From positions 57,424-121,423 of the forward strand of contig JAKJCA010000001.1 of the NCBI GenBank assembly GCA_022706685.1: 64,000 nucleotides of DNA, read 5' to 3'. Shown here piece by piece: positions 53,761-62,626 of the stretch. A program made the position numbers and the translations under genes. Source of the stretch: Bacillota bacterium. Its GTDB lineage: Bacteria; Bacillota; Clostridia; Oscillospirales; Acutalibacteraceae. The notes beneath the pieces were generated by a model. That model had not been told where the DNA came from and did no database searches. It worked only from the letters and a program-made list of their open reading frames with translations. The stretch's first letter is position 1; every line of letters starts with the position of its first letter.

Positions 53761-55012
53761 CGCCGGCGGCGCAGGCAACGGTTCTCTTTCTCAGCAGCGC
53801 TCCTTGCGGCGCCGGCAGATCGCACCGGATGGATAAACACATCATCGGATGCGGGCACGATTCGATGTCAAGGCCGTTACCGTCTTTCATCCCTGCGGCC
53901 CGAATGGTTTGGGCAGGTTTCCCCGGTTGAAGCAGTTCCAGTGTTTCGCCGTTGAAAAAACGGTTTCGCTGCGTCAGATAGAGACGTCCGCCTTTTGCCG
54001 CCTGCACCACGGCGCTGACCTCCCAGTCCCGCCTGTAGCCGCCTTCGAAACTCACGGCCGCATCCAGGGGCGGGCCGCCAAAATAAAAACCGGTACAGTA
54101 TTCTCTGCGGCTGATTTTAAACAGCTCGTCAACGGCCCAGGCGGGAGGCTTTTCTTCACCGTCAGACCAGGCGTCTATTGCGGCCCTGTATGCATTGGTG
54201 ACGACCGCGCAATAATAAAATGTCTTTGCCCTGCCCTCGATTTTAAGGGCCGAAATCCCCGCGTCAGCCATGCGGCCGATATGCTGGATCATACATAAGT
54301 CTTTCGAGTTGAGGATAAAGGTCCCTTCGGGCTCCTCGCAAATTTCAAAATACTCTCCCGGCCGTTTTTCCTCGCAAAGAAAATAGGGCCATCTGCACGG
54401 TTGCGAGCAGTCGCCCCTGTTCGCGTCTCGTCTTGTCAGGTAATTAGAAAGCAGGCACCTGCCCGAGAACGAAACGCACATGGACCCGTGCGCAAAACAT
54501 TCGATTTCCACTTCACGGGGTAAGCTTTCCCTGATCGCTTGAATTTCTTCCAAAGTCAGTTCCCTGGCTAGGATAATCCTTTTCGCGCCGGCCTGGGCGA
54601 AGAACCTTGCGGTCTCCGAATTGACGATGCCGGCCTGTGTGGAGATATGGACGTCGGTTTTCGGAGCGTATTTTTTTGCCATTTCAAGAACGCCGATATC
54701 GGCAATGATCAGCGCGTCGACGCCGCAGTCAGCAGCGGATTCAAGAAACGCAGGCAGTTTTTTTATCTCATCATCCCTGGGCAGCGTGTTACAGGCAAGG
54801 TACAGTTTCTTCCCATGCCCGTGAACGGTACGCACGGCTTCGGACAGTTCGTCAAAACTGAAGTTTTTCGCCGTTTTTCGAAGGCCGAATTCATGCTGCG
54901 CGGCATATACGGCATCGGCGCCGTATAACAGTGCGAAATACAGCGTCTCCATATCCCCTGCCGGAGCCAGCAGTTCCGGCGGGTCCGGCCGCATGAGGTT
55001 CTCAGTCGCCAT
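53750..55012 (-). CDS. U32 family peptidase, likely tRNA hydroxylation factor (TrhP-like)
   Basis: A 420-residue TIM-barrel protein of the U32 family, whose YegQ/TrhP members install 5-hydroxyuridine at tRNA position 34. The family signature is ECFAHGSMCVSFSGRCLLSNYL with cysteines, followed by GDCSQPCRWPY, typical of iron-sulfur binding. Start choice is uncertain: ATG 55012 overlaps mltG by 11 bases; ATG 54994 (MRPDPPELLAPAG) also fits. Bacillus has the mltG-neighbouring YrrN/YrrO pair; only one gene is present here. The call as TrhP is by family and context. Confidence 0.85.
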   Translation of the reverse strand: MATENLMRPDPPELLAPAGDMETLYFALLYGADAVYAAQHEFGLRKTAKNFSFDELSEAVRTVHGHGKKLYLACNTLPRDDEIKKLPAFLESAADCGVDALIIADIGVLEMAKKYAPKTDVHISTQAGIVNSETARFFAQAGAKRIILARELTLEEIQAIRESLPREVEIECFAHGSMCVSFSGRCLLSNYLTRRDANRGDCSQPCRWPYFLCEEKRPGEYFEICEEPEGTFILNSKDLCMIQHIGRMADAGISALKIEGRAKTFYYCAVVTNAYRAAIDAWSDGEEKPPAWAVDELFKISRREYCTGFYFGGPPLDAAVSFEGGYRRDWEVSAVVQAAKGGRLYLTQRNRFFNGETLELLQPGKPAQTIRAAGMKDGNGLDIESCPHPMMCLSIRCDLPAPQGALLRKRTVACAAGVDI

Positions 55013-56306
55013 TGCTGTCGATTTTCGCGTTGGCTCTGAGTACTTCAATCAGATTCGCGTTATGTTCCTGCAAGGACTTCGCCAAATATATTTTACCGGA
55101 TTTATCGTGCTGGAAATAAAAATAGTCGGTATCTTTCGGGTACAACGCCGCTTTAATGGCTTCGCTGCCCGGGTTGCAGATGGGCCCCGGCGGCAAGCCG
55201 TCCGATATATTCGTATTGTATTCGGTCAGATAAGCTTCCGCCTGCGCTTCTCCGACAACCGGCTTGACAAAATTGGTGATATAGAACGCTGTACTGTCAC
55301 AGCTGAGCATAGGATATGCGGAAGCATTGTTCAAACGGTTATGAATAACGGAGGAAATAAGCGCCATTTGCGTCGAATCATCCGCCTCTTTTTGAATAAT
55401 GGAAGCGATGATGATGACTTCATCGGTGGTCAATCCCAACTCCTCGGCGCGCTGCGCATATTTCGGAGTCCACTTTTTTTGAAAGTTGTCGAGCAGTTTT
55501 CTGAGGATGCTGTTGGGGTTTTCATCAATATAGAATTCGTAGGTATCGGGGAATAGATAACCTTCATAATATTGGGTGCGCTTGTCATCCTTTTTAAGCC
55601 CGCTGAGGAACGGATATTCAATATTCGCTTCCTTGAGCGCGGCGTAGAGATACTCTTTGTCACAGACCTTGAACTCCGCTATCTTGTCGACGATTTGATA
55701 TACGGTATATCCCTCGGGAAATGTCAGCGTTGCCGTTTCGGCTGTTTTGGGCACCGACTTGAATGTGTTGAGCATGGCCTCGACGCCCATATCGGAGCGT
55801 ATGTAATAGACACCGCTGAGATACACCGGCGTTTTTGCATTTTTGATTTTAGCGGTATAGTTGCAGAACAACCCGCAAAACCAGCGCTGTTTGATCAGTC
55901 CCTGGCTTGAAAGAATATCCAGAACTTCATCCGTATCGGTTTTTTCGGGAATTTTCACCGTCACCACATCGGGTTTTCTGCCGATAGCCAAAACGTCGTT
56001 GACGCAAGATATGGCAACAATCGAAACAATGAGCGATATAAGCACAATCAGCAAAAAAACCGTAACCGTTTTGACATTGCCGAGCACATAAGTCTTCAAC
56101 GAACTGTTTTTTTTCCGGCTTTTACTTTTAGCCGAAGAAGGCGCAACGGCAGCGGCCGACATCGTCCTGGGCGGGTTGGAGAAATAAATCTCTCCCTTCG
56201 CCACCGGTTTTTCGTCGGCCGGCGCGGCCATGTCTTCATCGCTGATAACAGCGTATTTGCTTTTCAGCAGTTCCTTTTTCGAGGATGTGTCGTCTGGCTT
56301 ATTCAT
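55002..56306 (-). CDS. mltG: Endolytic transglycosylase MltG (YceG-like)
   Basis: Membrane-anchored enzyme that cleaves nascent glycan strands and sets their length. The 434-residue product has a long cytoplasmic N-terminus with Lys/Ser-rich patches, one membrane helix (about 80-105) and the YceG domain containing the catalytic Glu in ASIIQKEA and LPPGPICNPG. ATG 56306 is preceded by GGAGG. The gene overlaps the U32 gene by 11 bases. Confidence 0.93.
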   Translation of the reverse strand: MNKPDDTSSKKELLKSKYAVISDEDMAAPADEKPVAKGEIYFSNPPRTMSAAAVAPSSAKSKSRKKNSSLKTYVLGNVKTVTVFLLIVLISLIVSIVAISCVNDVLAIGRKPDVVTVKIPEKTDTDEVLDILSSQGLIKQRWFCGLFCNYTAKIKNAKTPVYLSGVYYIRSDMGVEAMLNTFKSVPKTAETATLTFPEGYTVYQIVDKIAEFKVCDKEYLYAALKEANIEYPFLSGLKKDDKRTQYYEGYLFPDTYEFYIDENPNSILRKLLDNFQKKWTPKYAQRAEELGLTTDEVIIIASIIQKEADDSTQMALISSVIHNRLNNASAYPMLSCDSTAFYITNFVKPVVGEAQAEAYLTEYNTNISDGLPPGPICNPGSEAIKAALYPKDTDYFYFQHDKSGKIYLAKSLQEHNANLIEVLRANAKIDSNGD

Positions 56307-56331
56307 TACGCCTCCGGTATGCTCGGGAAAC

Positions 56332-56919
56332 TCAATATCTCAGCATTCTGCTTTCTGTCAGGAGAAAATCAACCTGCTTATCATACTTCCCCCGCGGGAG
56401 TTTATCAAGTACGCAAGCGTCAAAACAAATGCCGGCTTTGACGCCCTTGTAAGCGGAAAGAAAGCGATCAAAATAACCCTTTCCGAAGCCGAGGCGGTAG
56501 CCTTCCGCGTCAAACGCAAGCGCGGGGACAATGCAGATCGAACGCTGCGCGTCCGGTAACGGCCGGCATCTGTCGGGATCGGGTTCCGCAATGCCGTAGG
56601 CGCCGGGCCGCAGATCGTCCAGGGACGTGATGAGAAGGAACTCGATTTGAAGCGTCCCGGGTATGCAGCGCGGTACCGCGACGTTTTTGCCCCTTTCAAA
56701 CGCGCCGAGAATAATAGGCCGCGTATCAACCTCCAGGGGCTTGGCCACATAAGAAAGGATCAAGCCGCTTTCGCGGAAAGACCAAAGGTTGAAAACCTTG
56801 TTGGCTATTTTGTTTTCAAGCCTAGCTTTTTCCGCGGGGTCAAGCCTTTCGCGGTAAAGCAGGCATTCTTGCCTGAGGCGTCTTTTCACCAGCCTTATGT
56901 CCTGCATGTTTTCGGGCAT
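56332..56919 (-). CDS. 5-formyltetrahydrofolate cyclo-ligase
   Basis: Salvages 5-formyl-THF to 5,10-methenyl-THF with ATP. The 195-residue product has VKRRLRQECLLYRERLD, VAVPRCIPGTLQIEFL, the C-terminal RLGFGKGYFDRFLSAY and GICFDACVLDKLP motifs of the family. ATG 56919 lies seven to eight bases after AGGGG; the frame to 57162 is out of frame with DJ-1 but unlike the family. It overlaps the DJ-1 gene by 25 bases. Confidence 0.92.
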   Translation of the reverse strand: MPENMQDIRLVKRRLRQECLLYRERLDPAEKARLENKIANKVFNLWSFRESGLILSYVAKPLEVDTRPIILGAFERGKNVAVPRCIPGTLQIEFLLITSLDDLRPGAYGIAEPDPDRCRPLPDAQRSICIVPALAFDAEGYRLGFGKGYFDRFLSAYKGVKAGICFDACVLDKLPRGKYDKQVDFLLTESRMLRY

Positions 56920-57452
56920 TGAAGCGATTCCCCTATTGCGGAAGCTTTTTGCTCCCCGCATAAATAACGGACAATTTCCAGCGCAAAAACCACAGCTGAA
57001 CCCATCCCCTTGGCTGTGATGATGTTGCCGTCTGTACATACCGGGGTGTTTTGCAGCATGGCTCCTGTCAGTTCTTTTTCGAAACCGGGATAGCAAACCG
57101 CCTTTTTGTTTTTCAGCAGTCCGCGATGGCCCAAAATGAACGGGGCGGCGCAAATGGCGCATAGCAGCAGCCCGTTGCGGTAGGCAAAATCGATAAACTC
57201 GCCCACCTTCGCTGAGTTCTCAAGGTTCTTTGCGCCCGGCATGCCTCCGGGCAAAACAACAGCCTGAAGCGATTTGTCGGGCTCAATATCAGCGGCCTTG
57301 CAATCGCAGACAATCTCGATACCGTGGCTTCCGGTTACCGTTTTACCCGAGATTCCCGCTGTTCGCACGTCCAGCCCTGCGCGCCTTAAAATATCAACGG
57401 GGACGACCGCTTCTGTTTCTTCGAATCCATCCGCCAAAAATATATATACCAT
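56895..57452 (-). CDS. DJ-1/PfpI family protein
   Basis: A 185-residue class I glutamine amidotransferase-like fold protein. It begins MVYIFLADGFEETEAVVPVDILRRAG, with the acidic residue Glu near 12 and the nucleophile-elbow Cys in LLCAICAAPFIL, both matching DJ-1/YajL. Reported functions are deglycase or chaperone activities, disputed; none can be chosen here. The 3' end overlaps the cyclo-ligase gene start. Confidence 0.9.
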   Translation of the reverse strand: MVYIFLADGFEETEAVVPVDILRRAGLDVRTAGISGKTVTGSHGIEIVCDCKAADIEPDKSLQAVVLPGGMPGAKNLENSAKVGEFIDFAYRNGLLLCAICAAPFILGHRGLLKNKKAVCYPGFEKELTGAMLQNTPVCTDGNIITAKGMGSAVVFALEIVRYLCGEQKASAIGESLQCPKTCRT

Positions 57453-57464
57453 GATTCGGCCCTC

Positions 57465-58325
57465 CTATTCAAGTGTAAGACCTATGTAAGCGAGTCCGTG
57501 CGAAATCCGCTCCGGTACGCCGTTCAATTCCATCATCATACCGTTTGGAACTTCACGGCAATTATCCGCGCTCAACGGAAAAGATACGGGAAGATGGATC
57601 TGGAACTTGGAAGCCTGCGACATCCGCAGCAGCAAAGACGCGAGCGAAGGCAAACAACCCTGCAGACAAAGCGCTTCGCGCGCGACAGCGATATCCCCTT
57701 TTGTCTCGATAAATGCGTAACAGTCGTTCCGGTTGCCTGCCGCAACCGCCAGCCCGTTGAACAGCGCCTCGTCGGACGCGTAGGCAACGGCCGGTTCATC
57801 CCAAAGAAACGCGTCTGTTTGCTCCAGTGCTCGCGTGCGTATGTCTGCAATGGCCCCGTTATCCGGCACAAGCGCAACCGGCTCGTCCGACGCTAACAAT
57901 TGAAGGGTTTGTCTTTGCACCTTGATAATTTTTTTCTCAAAAAACGTTCGGAAACCGAAACGTGCATAATAATCGAACAGCGACGCCTCCGACGGTACCA
58001 GGCAGAGGGCTCCCGCTCCCAGCGCAGACGCCTCTTCCCGCGCTCTTTCTATCAGCGCCGCCATGATGCCGCGGTTTCTGTATTGAGGATGCGTACAGGC
58101 GGCATAAATATAATATGCCGTCCGTTGCCGCCCTGCCGTTTGCAGTCTGCCCTCAAGAAGGAACATCATGGATACGATTTGGCCCGAATCCCTAAATACC
58201 AGGCATCGGGAAGCGGAAAAACGTTTTTTCAGAAAATGGGCAATGTACTCTGCGCTGTCGCCAAAGCATACCGCCCAGAGCTGGGCGATATCCGCTTGGT
58301 CGGTTTCACGCGCCATATCAATCAT
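57465..58325 (-). CDS. GNAT family acetyltransferase with C-terminal SCP2-like domain
   Basis: A 286-residue protein. The GNAT core has TYYIYAACTHPQYRNRGIMAALIERA-like acetyl-CoA loop features (THPQYRNRGIMAAL) and a helix EEASALGAGALCLVPSE. The rest resembles the Eis-like C-terminal domain. The acetyl acceptor is unknown. ATG 58325 has GAGGGA upstream and overlaps the preceding DUF2156 stop by eight bases; Met 4 (MARETD) is an alternative start. Confidence 0.85.
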   Translation of the reverse strand: MIDMARETDQADIAQLWAVCFGDSAEYIAHFLKKRFSASRCLVFRDSGQIVSMMFLLEGRLQTAGRQRTAYYIYAACTHPQYRNRGIMAALIERAREEASALGAGALCLVPSEASLFDYYARFGFRTFFEKKIIKVQRQTLQLLASDEPVALVPDNGAIADIRTRALEQTDAFLWDEPAVAYASDEALFNGLAVAAGNRNDCYAFIETKGDIAVAREALCLQGCLPSLASLLLRMSQASKFQIHLPVSFPLSADNCREVPNGMMMELNGVPERISHGLAYIGLTLE

Positions 58326-59208
58326 GTTCTTCCCTCAAAAAAACGCGGTTCTTTTGCAGAAGGATAGCAGGATAGTAAGACAGTTTCGCTTTTCTTAAGC
58401 CTTCCGAGCCAATGTCGTCTTCGCGGTTGATATAAGTATAATTCGACAGGAAACGCTGCGCGAACTCACGGTTGATCATCGGATAGGCTCCGCGCACCCG
58501 CGAATCCGCTTTTTCAAAATGGGTACAGAATGTATCCGGCCTGAGTTCTTCCCCCATGGTGAAGGCGACGGGGTTGCCGCCGGCGTAAAGCAAGGCACCG
58601 CGGAAACCAAGATCGAAATAATGCTCGACAGCTGTTTTTATCGCTTGCAGTTCGCTGCCGTCTTCCACGCTTTCCTGATTGTTCTGCGCCCACATCCGCG
58701 TCAGGTCGCAACAGATTTTAATATTGCCGGCATGAATTTCCTCAAGAGACCAGTCATATGATTTCATAAAAGAGGCGATATGATTGCGTTTGGAATGATA
58801 TTTTTTGCCGGCCAGTTCGATGAGGTCCGCGCTTTTATAGATATAGTCAAAACCGTTGCGATAAGGTTCAAAAACAAATCTGCCTTCGAACAGTTCGTCC
58901 AATATGGCTTTTTGGTTCTCCGTGACGGCAAACATCGAGAACTTGTGTCCGTTTTCCCGGGCGTCTTTGAGTAACACTTCGATGATTGTTTTTAAATTTC
59001 CCTTTCCGGCAGGAAAGCAGTATTCAGGCTTTTCAGAAAAACTTTTCGCCACGAAAAAGTCGTCATGGCGCGCAATCCGCACCTGGTAAGATGAACTCCA
59101 AATGAGAATATTGCCGAAACAGTATTCGCACCCTTGATAAGAAGACAGCCGCAGAAGGCTGTCGACCCATGGTTTGTCTTCGATGGTTGGGGCGTGAAAA
59201 TCAAGCAT
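58318..59208 (-). CDS. DUF2156 (phosphatidylglycerol lysyltransferase-like) protein
   Basis: A 296-residue soluble protein with two GNAT-like folds, of the DUF2156 family that includes the catalytic part of MprF and aminoacyl-transferases. Seen: KYHSKRNHIASFMKSY (typical of the family) and PVAFTMGEELRPDTFCTHFEKAD. There are no membrane helices, so the lipid role of MprF is unlikely to apply unaltered. ATG 59208 has AGGGG upstream and overlaps the tmk stop by eight bases. Confidence 0.85.
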   Translation of the reverse strand: MLDFHAPTIEDKPWVDSLLRLSSYQGCEYCFGNILIWSSSYQVRIARHDDFFVAKSFSEKPEYCFPAGKGNLKTIIEVLLKDARENGHKFSMFAVTENQKAILDELFEGRFVFEPYRNGFDYIYKSADLIELAGKKYHSKRNHIASFMKSYDWSLEEIHAGNIKICCDLTRMWAQNNQESVEDGSELQAIKTAVEHYFDLGFRGALLYAGGNPVAFTMGEELRPDTFCTHFEKADSRVRGAYPMINREFAQRFLSNYTYINREDDIGSEGLRKAKLSYYPAILLQKNRVFLREEHD

Positions 59209-59878
59209 CTTCGGTAATCCCCTTGCTGACACAATCGTATACACGGTCCGCGATCGCCTCTATGGGCAGCAGCCGGCCGCCTTCGCAGCACGATACTTTA
59301 CGCCAGCCGAGGACACGGCAGGCAAGGTCGGCTGCCTCATAGCACAAATCCAGATAATCCGTGTTTTTCTCATGGATGTCTTTTTTGATCTCTTCGCCGT
59401 GGTATCTTGCGCTCATCAACTGCTGGCCTGTGCTGACGGGCATATCGAGGAAAACCACAAGGTCCGGCTTGGGTATGCCGATTTTGACATATTCAAAATC
59501 CTCAAGCCAGGCGAAATACTCTGTCCATTTCTCCTTAGGCAATTTAATGGCTTGATGATAAGCGTTGGATGTGGTGTATCTGTCGGAAACAATCAGCTTT
59601 CCCGCGAGGTAATCCTCTTTCCAGTAGCAGTGATAGCTGACAAAGCGGTCGACGGCGAAAAACGAGGAAGCTGCATAAACATTGACATCTTCCGGTTTGC
59701 TGCCGAACCGGCCGGCAAGGTACATCTGCACAAGAGCGCTGGACTGGTCCTCGTAATTGGGCAGTTTGATACGCTTCACCGCCAGCCCGGAAGCGGAAAG
59801 CCTCTCTTCAAGGCGCTGCGTTTGCGTGCTTTTACCGCTGCCGTCGAGGCCTTCGATGACGACGAGTTTTCCTGCCAT
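59201..59878 (-). CDS. tmk: Thymidylate kinase
   Basis: Phosphorylates dTMP to dTDP. The 225-residue product begins MAGKLVVIEGLDGSGKST with P-loop residues 10-18, has the DR-Y/H motif in SDRYTTSNAYHQAIKLP and a lid region. ATG 59878 has GGAGG six bases upstream. It is slightly longer than the common 205-210-residue form. It heads the tmk-DUF2156-GNAT-DJ-1-cyclo-ligase-mltG-U32 run. Confidence 0.95.
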   Translation of the reverse strand: MAGKLVVIEGLDGSGKSTQTQRLEERLSASGLAVKRIKLPNYEDQSSALVQMYLAGRFGSKPEDVNVYAASSFFAVDRFVSYHCYWKEDYLAGKLIVSDRYTTSNAYHQAIKLPKEKWTEYFAWLEDFEYVKIGIPKPDLVVFLDMPVSTGQQLMSARYHGEEIKKDIHEKNTDYLDLCYEAADLACRVLGWRKVSCCEGGRLLPIEAIADRVYDCVSKGITEDA

Positions 59879-59919
59879 GGCGTCCTCCGCTTGTGAATAC
59901 AATCAATTAATTTTGTAAA

Positions 59920-59948
59920 ATGATAAAATAATTATTGTATTTATTCAA
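59920..59948 (-). promoter_or_regulatory. Promoter of the tmk gene cluster
   Basis: Minus-strand TTGAAT (59943-59948), a 17-base spacer and TATCAT (59920-59925) in an A/T-rich gap between the cupin gene and tmk. The predicted start lies about 35 bases before the tmk ATG. Confidence 0.6.
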
Positions 59949-59961
59949 GTTAGCCGTCTGT

Positions 59962-60312
59962 TTATAAGGTCATAATGACGGCAAACACGCGGAGAACACC
60001 GCTGTTTTCCCGGTTGGCGAGTGAATGTTTCTGGCCGGCATGGCAAATACACGAGTCTCCTGCTTCGAGTACTGTCTGTGTTCCGTTGTCGTCATAGGTC
60101 GCCCTGCCCTCGATGATATAAAAAATCTCTTCTTCGTTTTCATGAATATGTTCGCCGATGGAGCAACCGGGTTCAAGCGTTATCACCGCCACAAGCCTGG
60201 CATTTCCCTGATATTCGTCACGGCTGAGCACGTCGGTGATCAGGGCGCTTCCATCGCCGCCCCTCATATTCGCCTTGACTGTCGTTGTCATTTCATTCGA
60301 TCTTTTTATCAT
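59962..60312 (-). CDS. Cupin domain protein
   Basis: A 116-residue single-cupin protein. The metal-binding cupin 1 motif reads GCSIGEHIHENEEEIFYIIEG and motif 2 GDSCICHAGQKHSLAN. Typical of small sugar- or amino acid-derivative isomerases/dioxygenase-like proteins; substrate unknown. ATG 60312 has GGAGG about seven bases upstream. It has its own promoter and no close functional partner. Confidence 0.88.
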   Translation of the reverse strand: MIKRSNEMTTTVKANMRGGDGSALITDVLSRDEYQGNARLVAVITLEPGCSIGEHIHENEEEIFYIIEGRATYDDNGTQTVLEAGDSCICHAGQKHSLANRENSGVLRVFAVIMTL

Positions 60313-60361
60313 GGTTCATCCTCCGTTTCTCTTGTCTTAAACGGTTTGTCCGTCGCTTAAG

Positions 60362-60389
60362 ATTATCGCACGCATCCGCCGGCTGTCAA
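60362..60389 (-). promoter_or_regulatory. Promoter of the cupin gene
   Basis: Minus-strand TTGACA (60384-60389) and GATAAT (60362-60367), 16-base spacer, about 50 bases upstream of the cupin ATG. It is divergent from the murC promoter. Confidence 0.65.
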
Positions 60390-60435
60390 GATGAAAGGCT
60401 GCGCAAGGACCCCGTTGCGAATTACCCGCCTGTTA

Positions 60436-60464
60436 TTGTGAAATAAAACCAAAAGCGTTACAAT
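60436..60464 (+). promoter_or_regulatory. Promoter of murC
   Basis: TTGTGA (60436-60441), a 17-base spacer and TACAAT (60459-60464). It is about 40 bases before the TTG at 60503. Confidence 0.55.
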
Positions 60465-60502
60465 AAACACGTTAATAAACCGGTTTGAAAGGATACATCG
60501 TT

Positions 60503-61882
60503 TTGGATATCGACACCTTGCTCAAGACAAAGAAGCACGTCCACTTCATCGGTATCGGCGGCGCCGGCATGTGTCCTTTGGCAGAGATACTGCACAGCAA
60601 AGGGTATTATGTTACCGGTTCGGACAACAACAGCGGCGACACCGTCGACAGGCTGACCGGCATGGGCATCGAGGTATCGCTGCGTCAGCGCCCCGAGAAT
60701 ATCAACGGGGCCGACATCATCGTCTATACCGCGGCCATTCTGCCTGGCAACCCCGAATTGGAAGCCGCGAGAAGTTCTGGCATCCCGACTTTTGAACGTT
60801 CAAAGTTGTTCGGCGCCATGACGAAGCATTATGCCAACCGTATATGCGTCAGCGGAACGCACGGCAAAACGACGGTTACGGCCATGATCGCGCAGATTAT
60901 GATCGGCGCCGGCCTGTCGCCTTCCGCGGTCATCGGGGGCAAACTTCCCTTGACCGGAACCAACGGTATTGACGGGAAAGGCGATGCCATGATTTGCGAA
61001 GCTTGTGAGTTTGCCGGTACGTTTCTCGAGCTTTCGCCGACTTTGGCGCTGATCCTCAACATTGACCGCGACCATATTGAATGTTACGGTTCTTTCGAAA
61101 ACTTGATTGAAGCTTTCGCTTCATTTGCCGCGCTTGCCGAAAATAAGGTGCTGTACTTTCAACCCGACGAATATACCCGTCAGGCGGTACGCTCCGTTCC
61201 GGCAAGAAAACGCCTCTCGTTCGGATTTGACACCGGTTGCGGTTACTCGGCCGGCAATATCGCTCTTGAACGTGCATTCGCATCTTTCGACCTGTATCGC
61301 CGCGACGCGAAATTATGCAGACTGCGCTTAGCGGTCCCCGGCGAGCACAACATCCAAAACGCTGTCGCCGCTGCCGCCGCTTCGCTGGAAAGCGGAGCCA
61401 CGGCAGACGACTGTGTGAAAGCACTTGAAGCCTTCAAAGGCGCCGCCAGACGCTTTGAAACGCATGGCGAATTCGGCGGCATCACCGTCGTCGACGACTA
61501 CGCCCATCATCCGAGGGAACTTCGCGTCACGCTGCAGGCGGCCAAATTGATGAACTTCCGCAGAATTTGGGCCGTTTTTCAGCCCTTTACCTTCTCAAGG
61601 ACCTATACGCTGATGAATGACTTTGCCGACGTCCTTCAGATGGCCGACCGCTGTGTTCTGACCCCGATTATGGGTTCGCGTGAAATCAACACCTACGGTG
61701 TCAGTTCCGGACAGCTGGCGGAAAAAATACCCGGCTGCGTGCTCATCGACGATTTTGACGCCGTCGCCCAATATATCAGCGACAATACCGAAGCCGGCGA
61801 CCTTGTGCTTACCCTTGGATGCGGAGACATTTATAAAGCCGCAAAAAAAATCGCCTGCATGCTGCAGGCAAAATACGCTTAA
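60503..61882 (+). CDS. murC: UDP-N-acetylmuramate--L-alanine ligase
   Basis: Adds L-Ala to UDP-MurNAc, the first amino acid of the peptidoglycan stem. From TTG 60503 the protein has 459 residues: HFIGIGGAGM near 14-23, the ATP loop GTHGKTT at 118-124, then a central domain with NIDRDHIECYGS and a C-terminal domain with VDDYAHHPRELRVTL and AVFQPFTFSRT. The start TTG 60503 lies 9 bases after AAAGGA and gives MDIDTLLKTKK; an upstream TTG at 60485 overlaps that site. The gene stands alone, not in the dcw cluster. Confidence 0.96.
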   Translation: MDIDTLLKTKKHVHFIGIGGAGMCPLAEILHSKGYYVTGSDNNSGDTVDRLTGMGIEVSLRQRPENINGADIIVYTAAILPGNPELEAARSSGIPTFERSKLFGAMTKHYANRICVSGTHGKTTVTAMIAQIMIGAGLSPSAVIGGKLPLTGTNGIDGKGDAMICEACEFAGTFLELSPTLALILNIDRDHIECYGSFENLIEAFASFAALAENKVLYFQPDEYTRQAVRSVPARKRLSFGFDTGCGYSAGNIALERAFASFDLYRRDAKLCRLRLAVPGEHNIQNAVAAAAASLESGATADDCVKALEAFKGAARRFETHGEFGGITVVDDYAHHPRELRVTLQAAKLMNFRRIWAVFQPFTFSRTYTLMNDFADVLQMADRCVLTPIMGSREINTYGVSSGQLAEKIPGCVLIDDFDAVAQYISDNTEAGDLVLTLGCGDIYKAAKKIACMLQAKYA

Positions 61883-61908
61883 TTTGCCGTTTTCTCCTCC
61901 AAAATATG

Positions 61909-61934
61909 CGCCGCGGAAAGCCGCGGCGTGTTTT
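61909..61934 (+). terminator. Intrinsic terminator between murC and the AlkD-like gene
   Basis: An 8-bp stem CGCCGCGG/CCGCGGCG with an AAAG loop, followed by TGTTTT on the plus strand. On the minus strand it is followed by CATATTTT, so it may also serve the convergent AlkD-like gene, whose stop is 15 bases to the right. Confidence 0.75.
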
Positions 61935-61942
61935 ATCATGCC

Positions 61943-62626
61943 TCACAAAAGCGGGACGTGCACGGCCGGTTTGAAATGTTTCGACTGCCTGATTTTCTCT
62001 CTGGTTTTTTCCGCCGTCCGCCCGCAAAGGCAGCCTGTCCGCAGCAGCCGGGAAACCTTTTCGGGATGTATAAAGAATGCCGTGGACAACGCCCATGCGA
62101 CCCCGGTCACCGCGTAATAGCCCTCTTGCCTGACGCTGCTCAGCAACCGGAGGGATAAGTCGAAAGACTCCTCATCCAAATAGTAATTCAGAAGCATAAC
62201 CGCCGCAAAACGAGCCTCGAATTCCCTTGTGGACAAAATATACTTTCGCACCGTTGCCAGCATTTGCGCATGGTTCTCTTTCGGCGTTTTCAGCGCGGCG
62301 CAAAAGCTGTCGCAAACACTCCAATTGTCGATTTCTTTCACAAAACTCTGCACGAGGCGGGATTTTTCCGACCACTCGCATTGACAGCCGGCGATTACAA
62401 AACCGCGAAGCATCCTTTCCTCGAACGTATCGCCGATCAGGCCGTTTTCGAGGTATGCGCGCCAGTCCTTGCCGCAAATTTCTCCGGCGAGGCGATGCAG
62501 CAAAGGCAGCCTGACGCCCGAAATCTTCTCGCAGCCCGGCAACAACTTCCGCGAGAACGCCGCGTAGTTTTCGTCGGACATACTGTCGAGAAATTGCCGT
62601 ATTTCAATATATTCCCTACAGTCCAT
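61943..62626 (-). CDS. AlkD-like DNA alkylation repair protein
   Basis: A 227-residue HEAT-like repeat DNA glycosylase of the AlkD/AlkC superfamily, which excises bulky or cationic alkylated bases. Seen: GLIGDTFEERMLRGFVIA and the catalytic-region signature VKEIDNWSVCDSF with its Asp/Trp pair, then KHFKP. The C-terminal residues KHFKPAVH are basic. ATG 62626 overlaps the upstream gene by 11 bases. The exact base specificity is unknown. Confidence 0.88.
   Translation of the reverse strand: MDCREYIEIRQFLDSMSDENYAAFSRKLLPGCEKISGVRLPLLHRLAGEICGKDWRAYLENGLIGDTFEERMLRGFVIAGCQCEWSEKSRLVQSFVKEIDNWSVCDSFCAALKTPKENHAQMLATVRKYILSTREFEARFAAVMLLNYYLDEESFDLSLRLLSSVRQEGYYAVTGVAWALSTAFFIHPEKVSRLLRTGCLCGRTAEKTREKIRQSKHFKPAVHVPLL

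Noticed and set aside
56920..57162. 81-codon extension of the cyclo-ligase frame
   Set aside because: It runs inside the DJ-1 gene in another frame and has no similarity to the family; ATG 56919 has the ribosome site.
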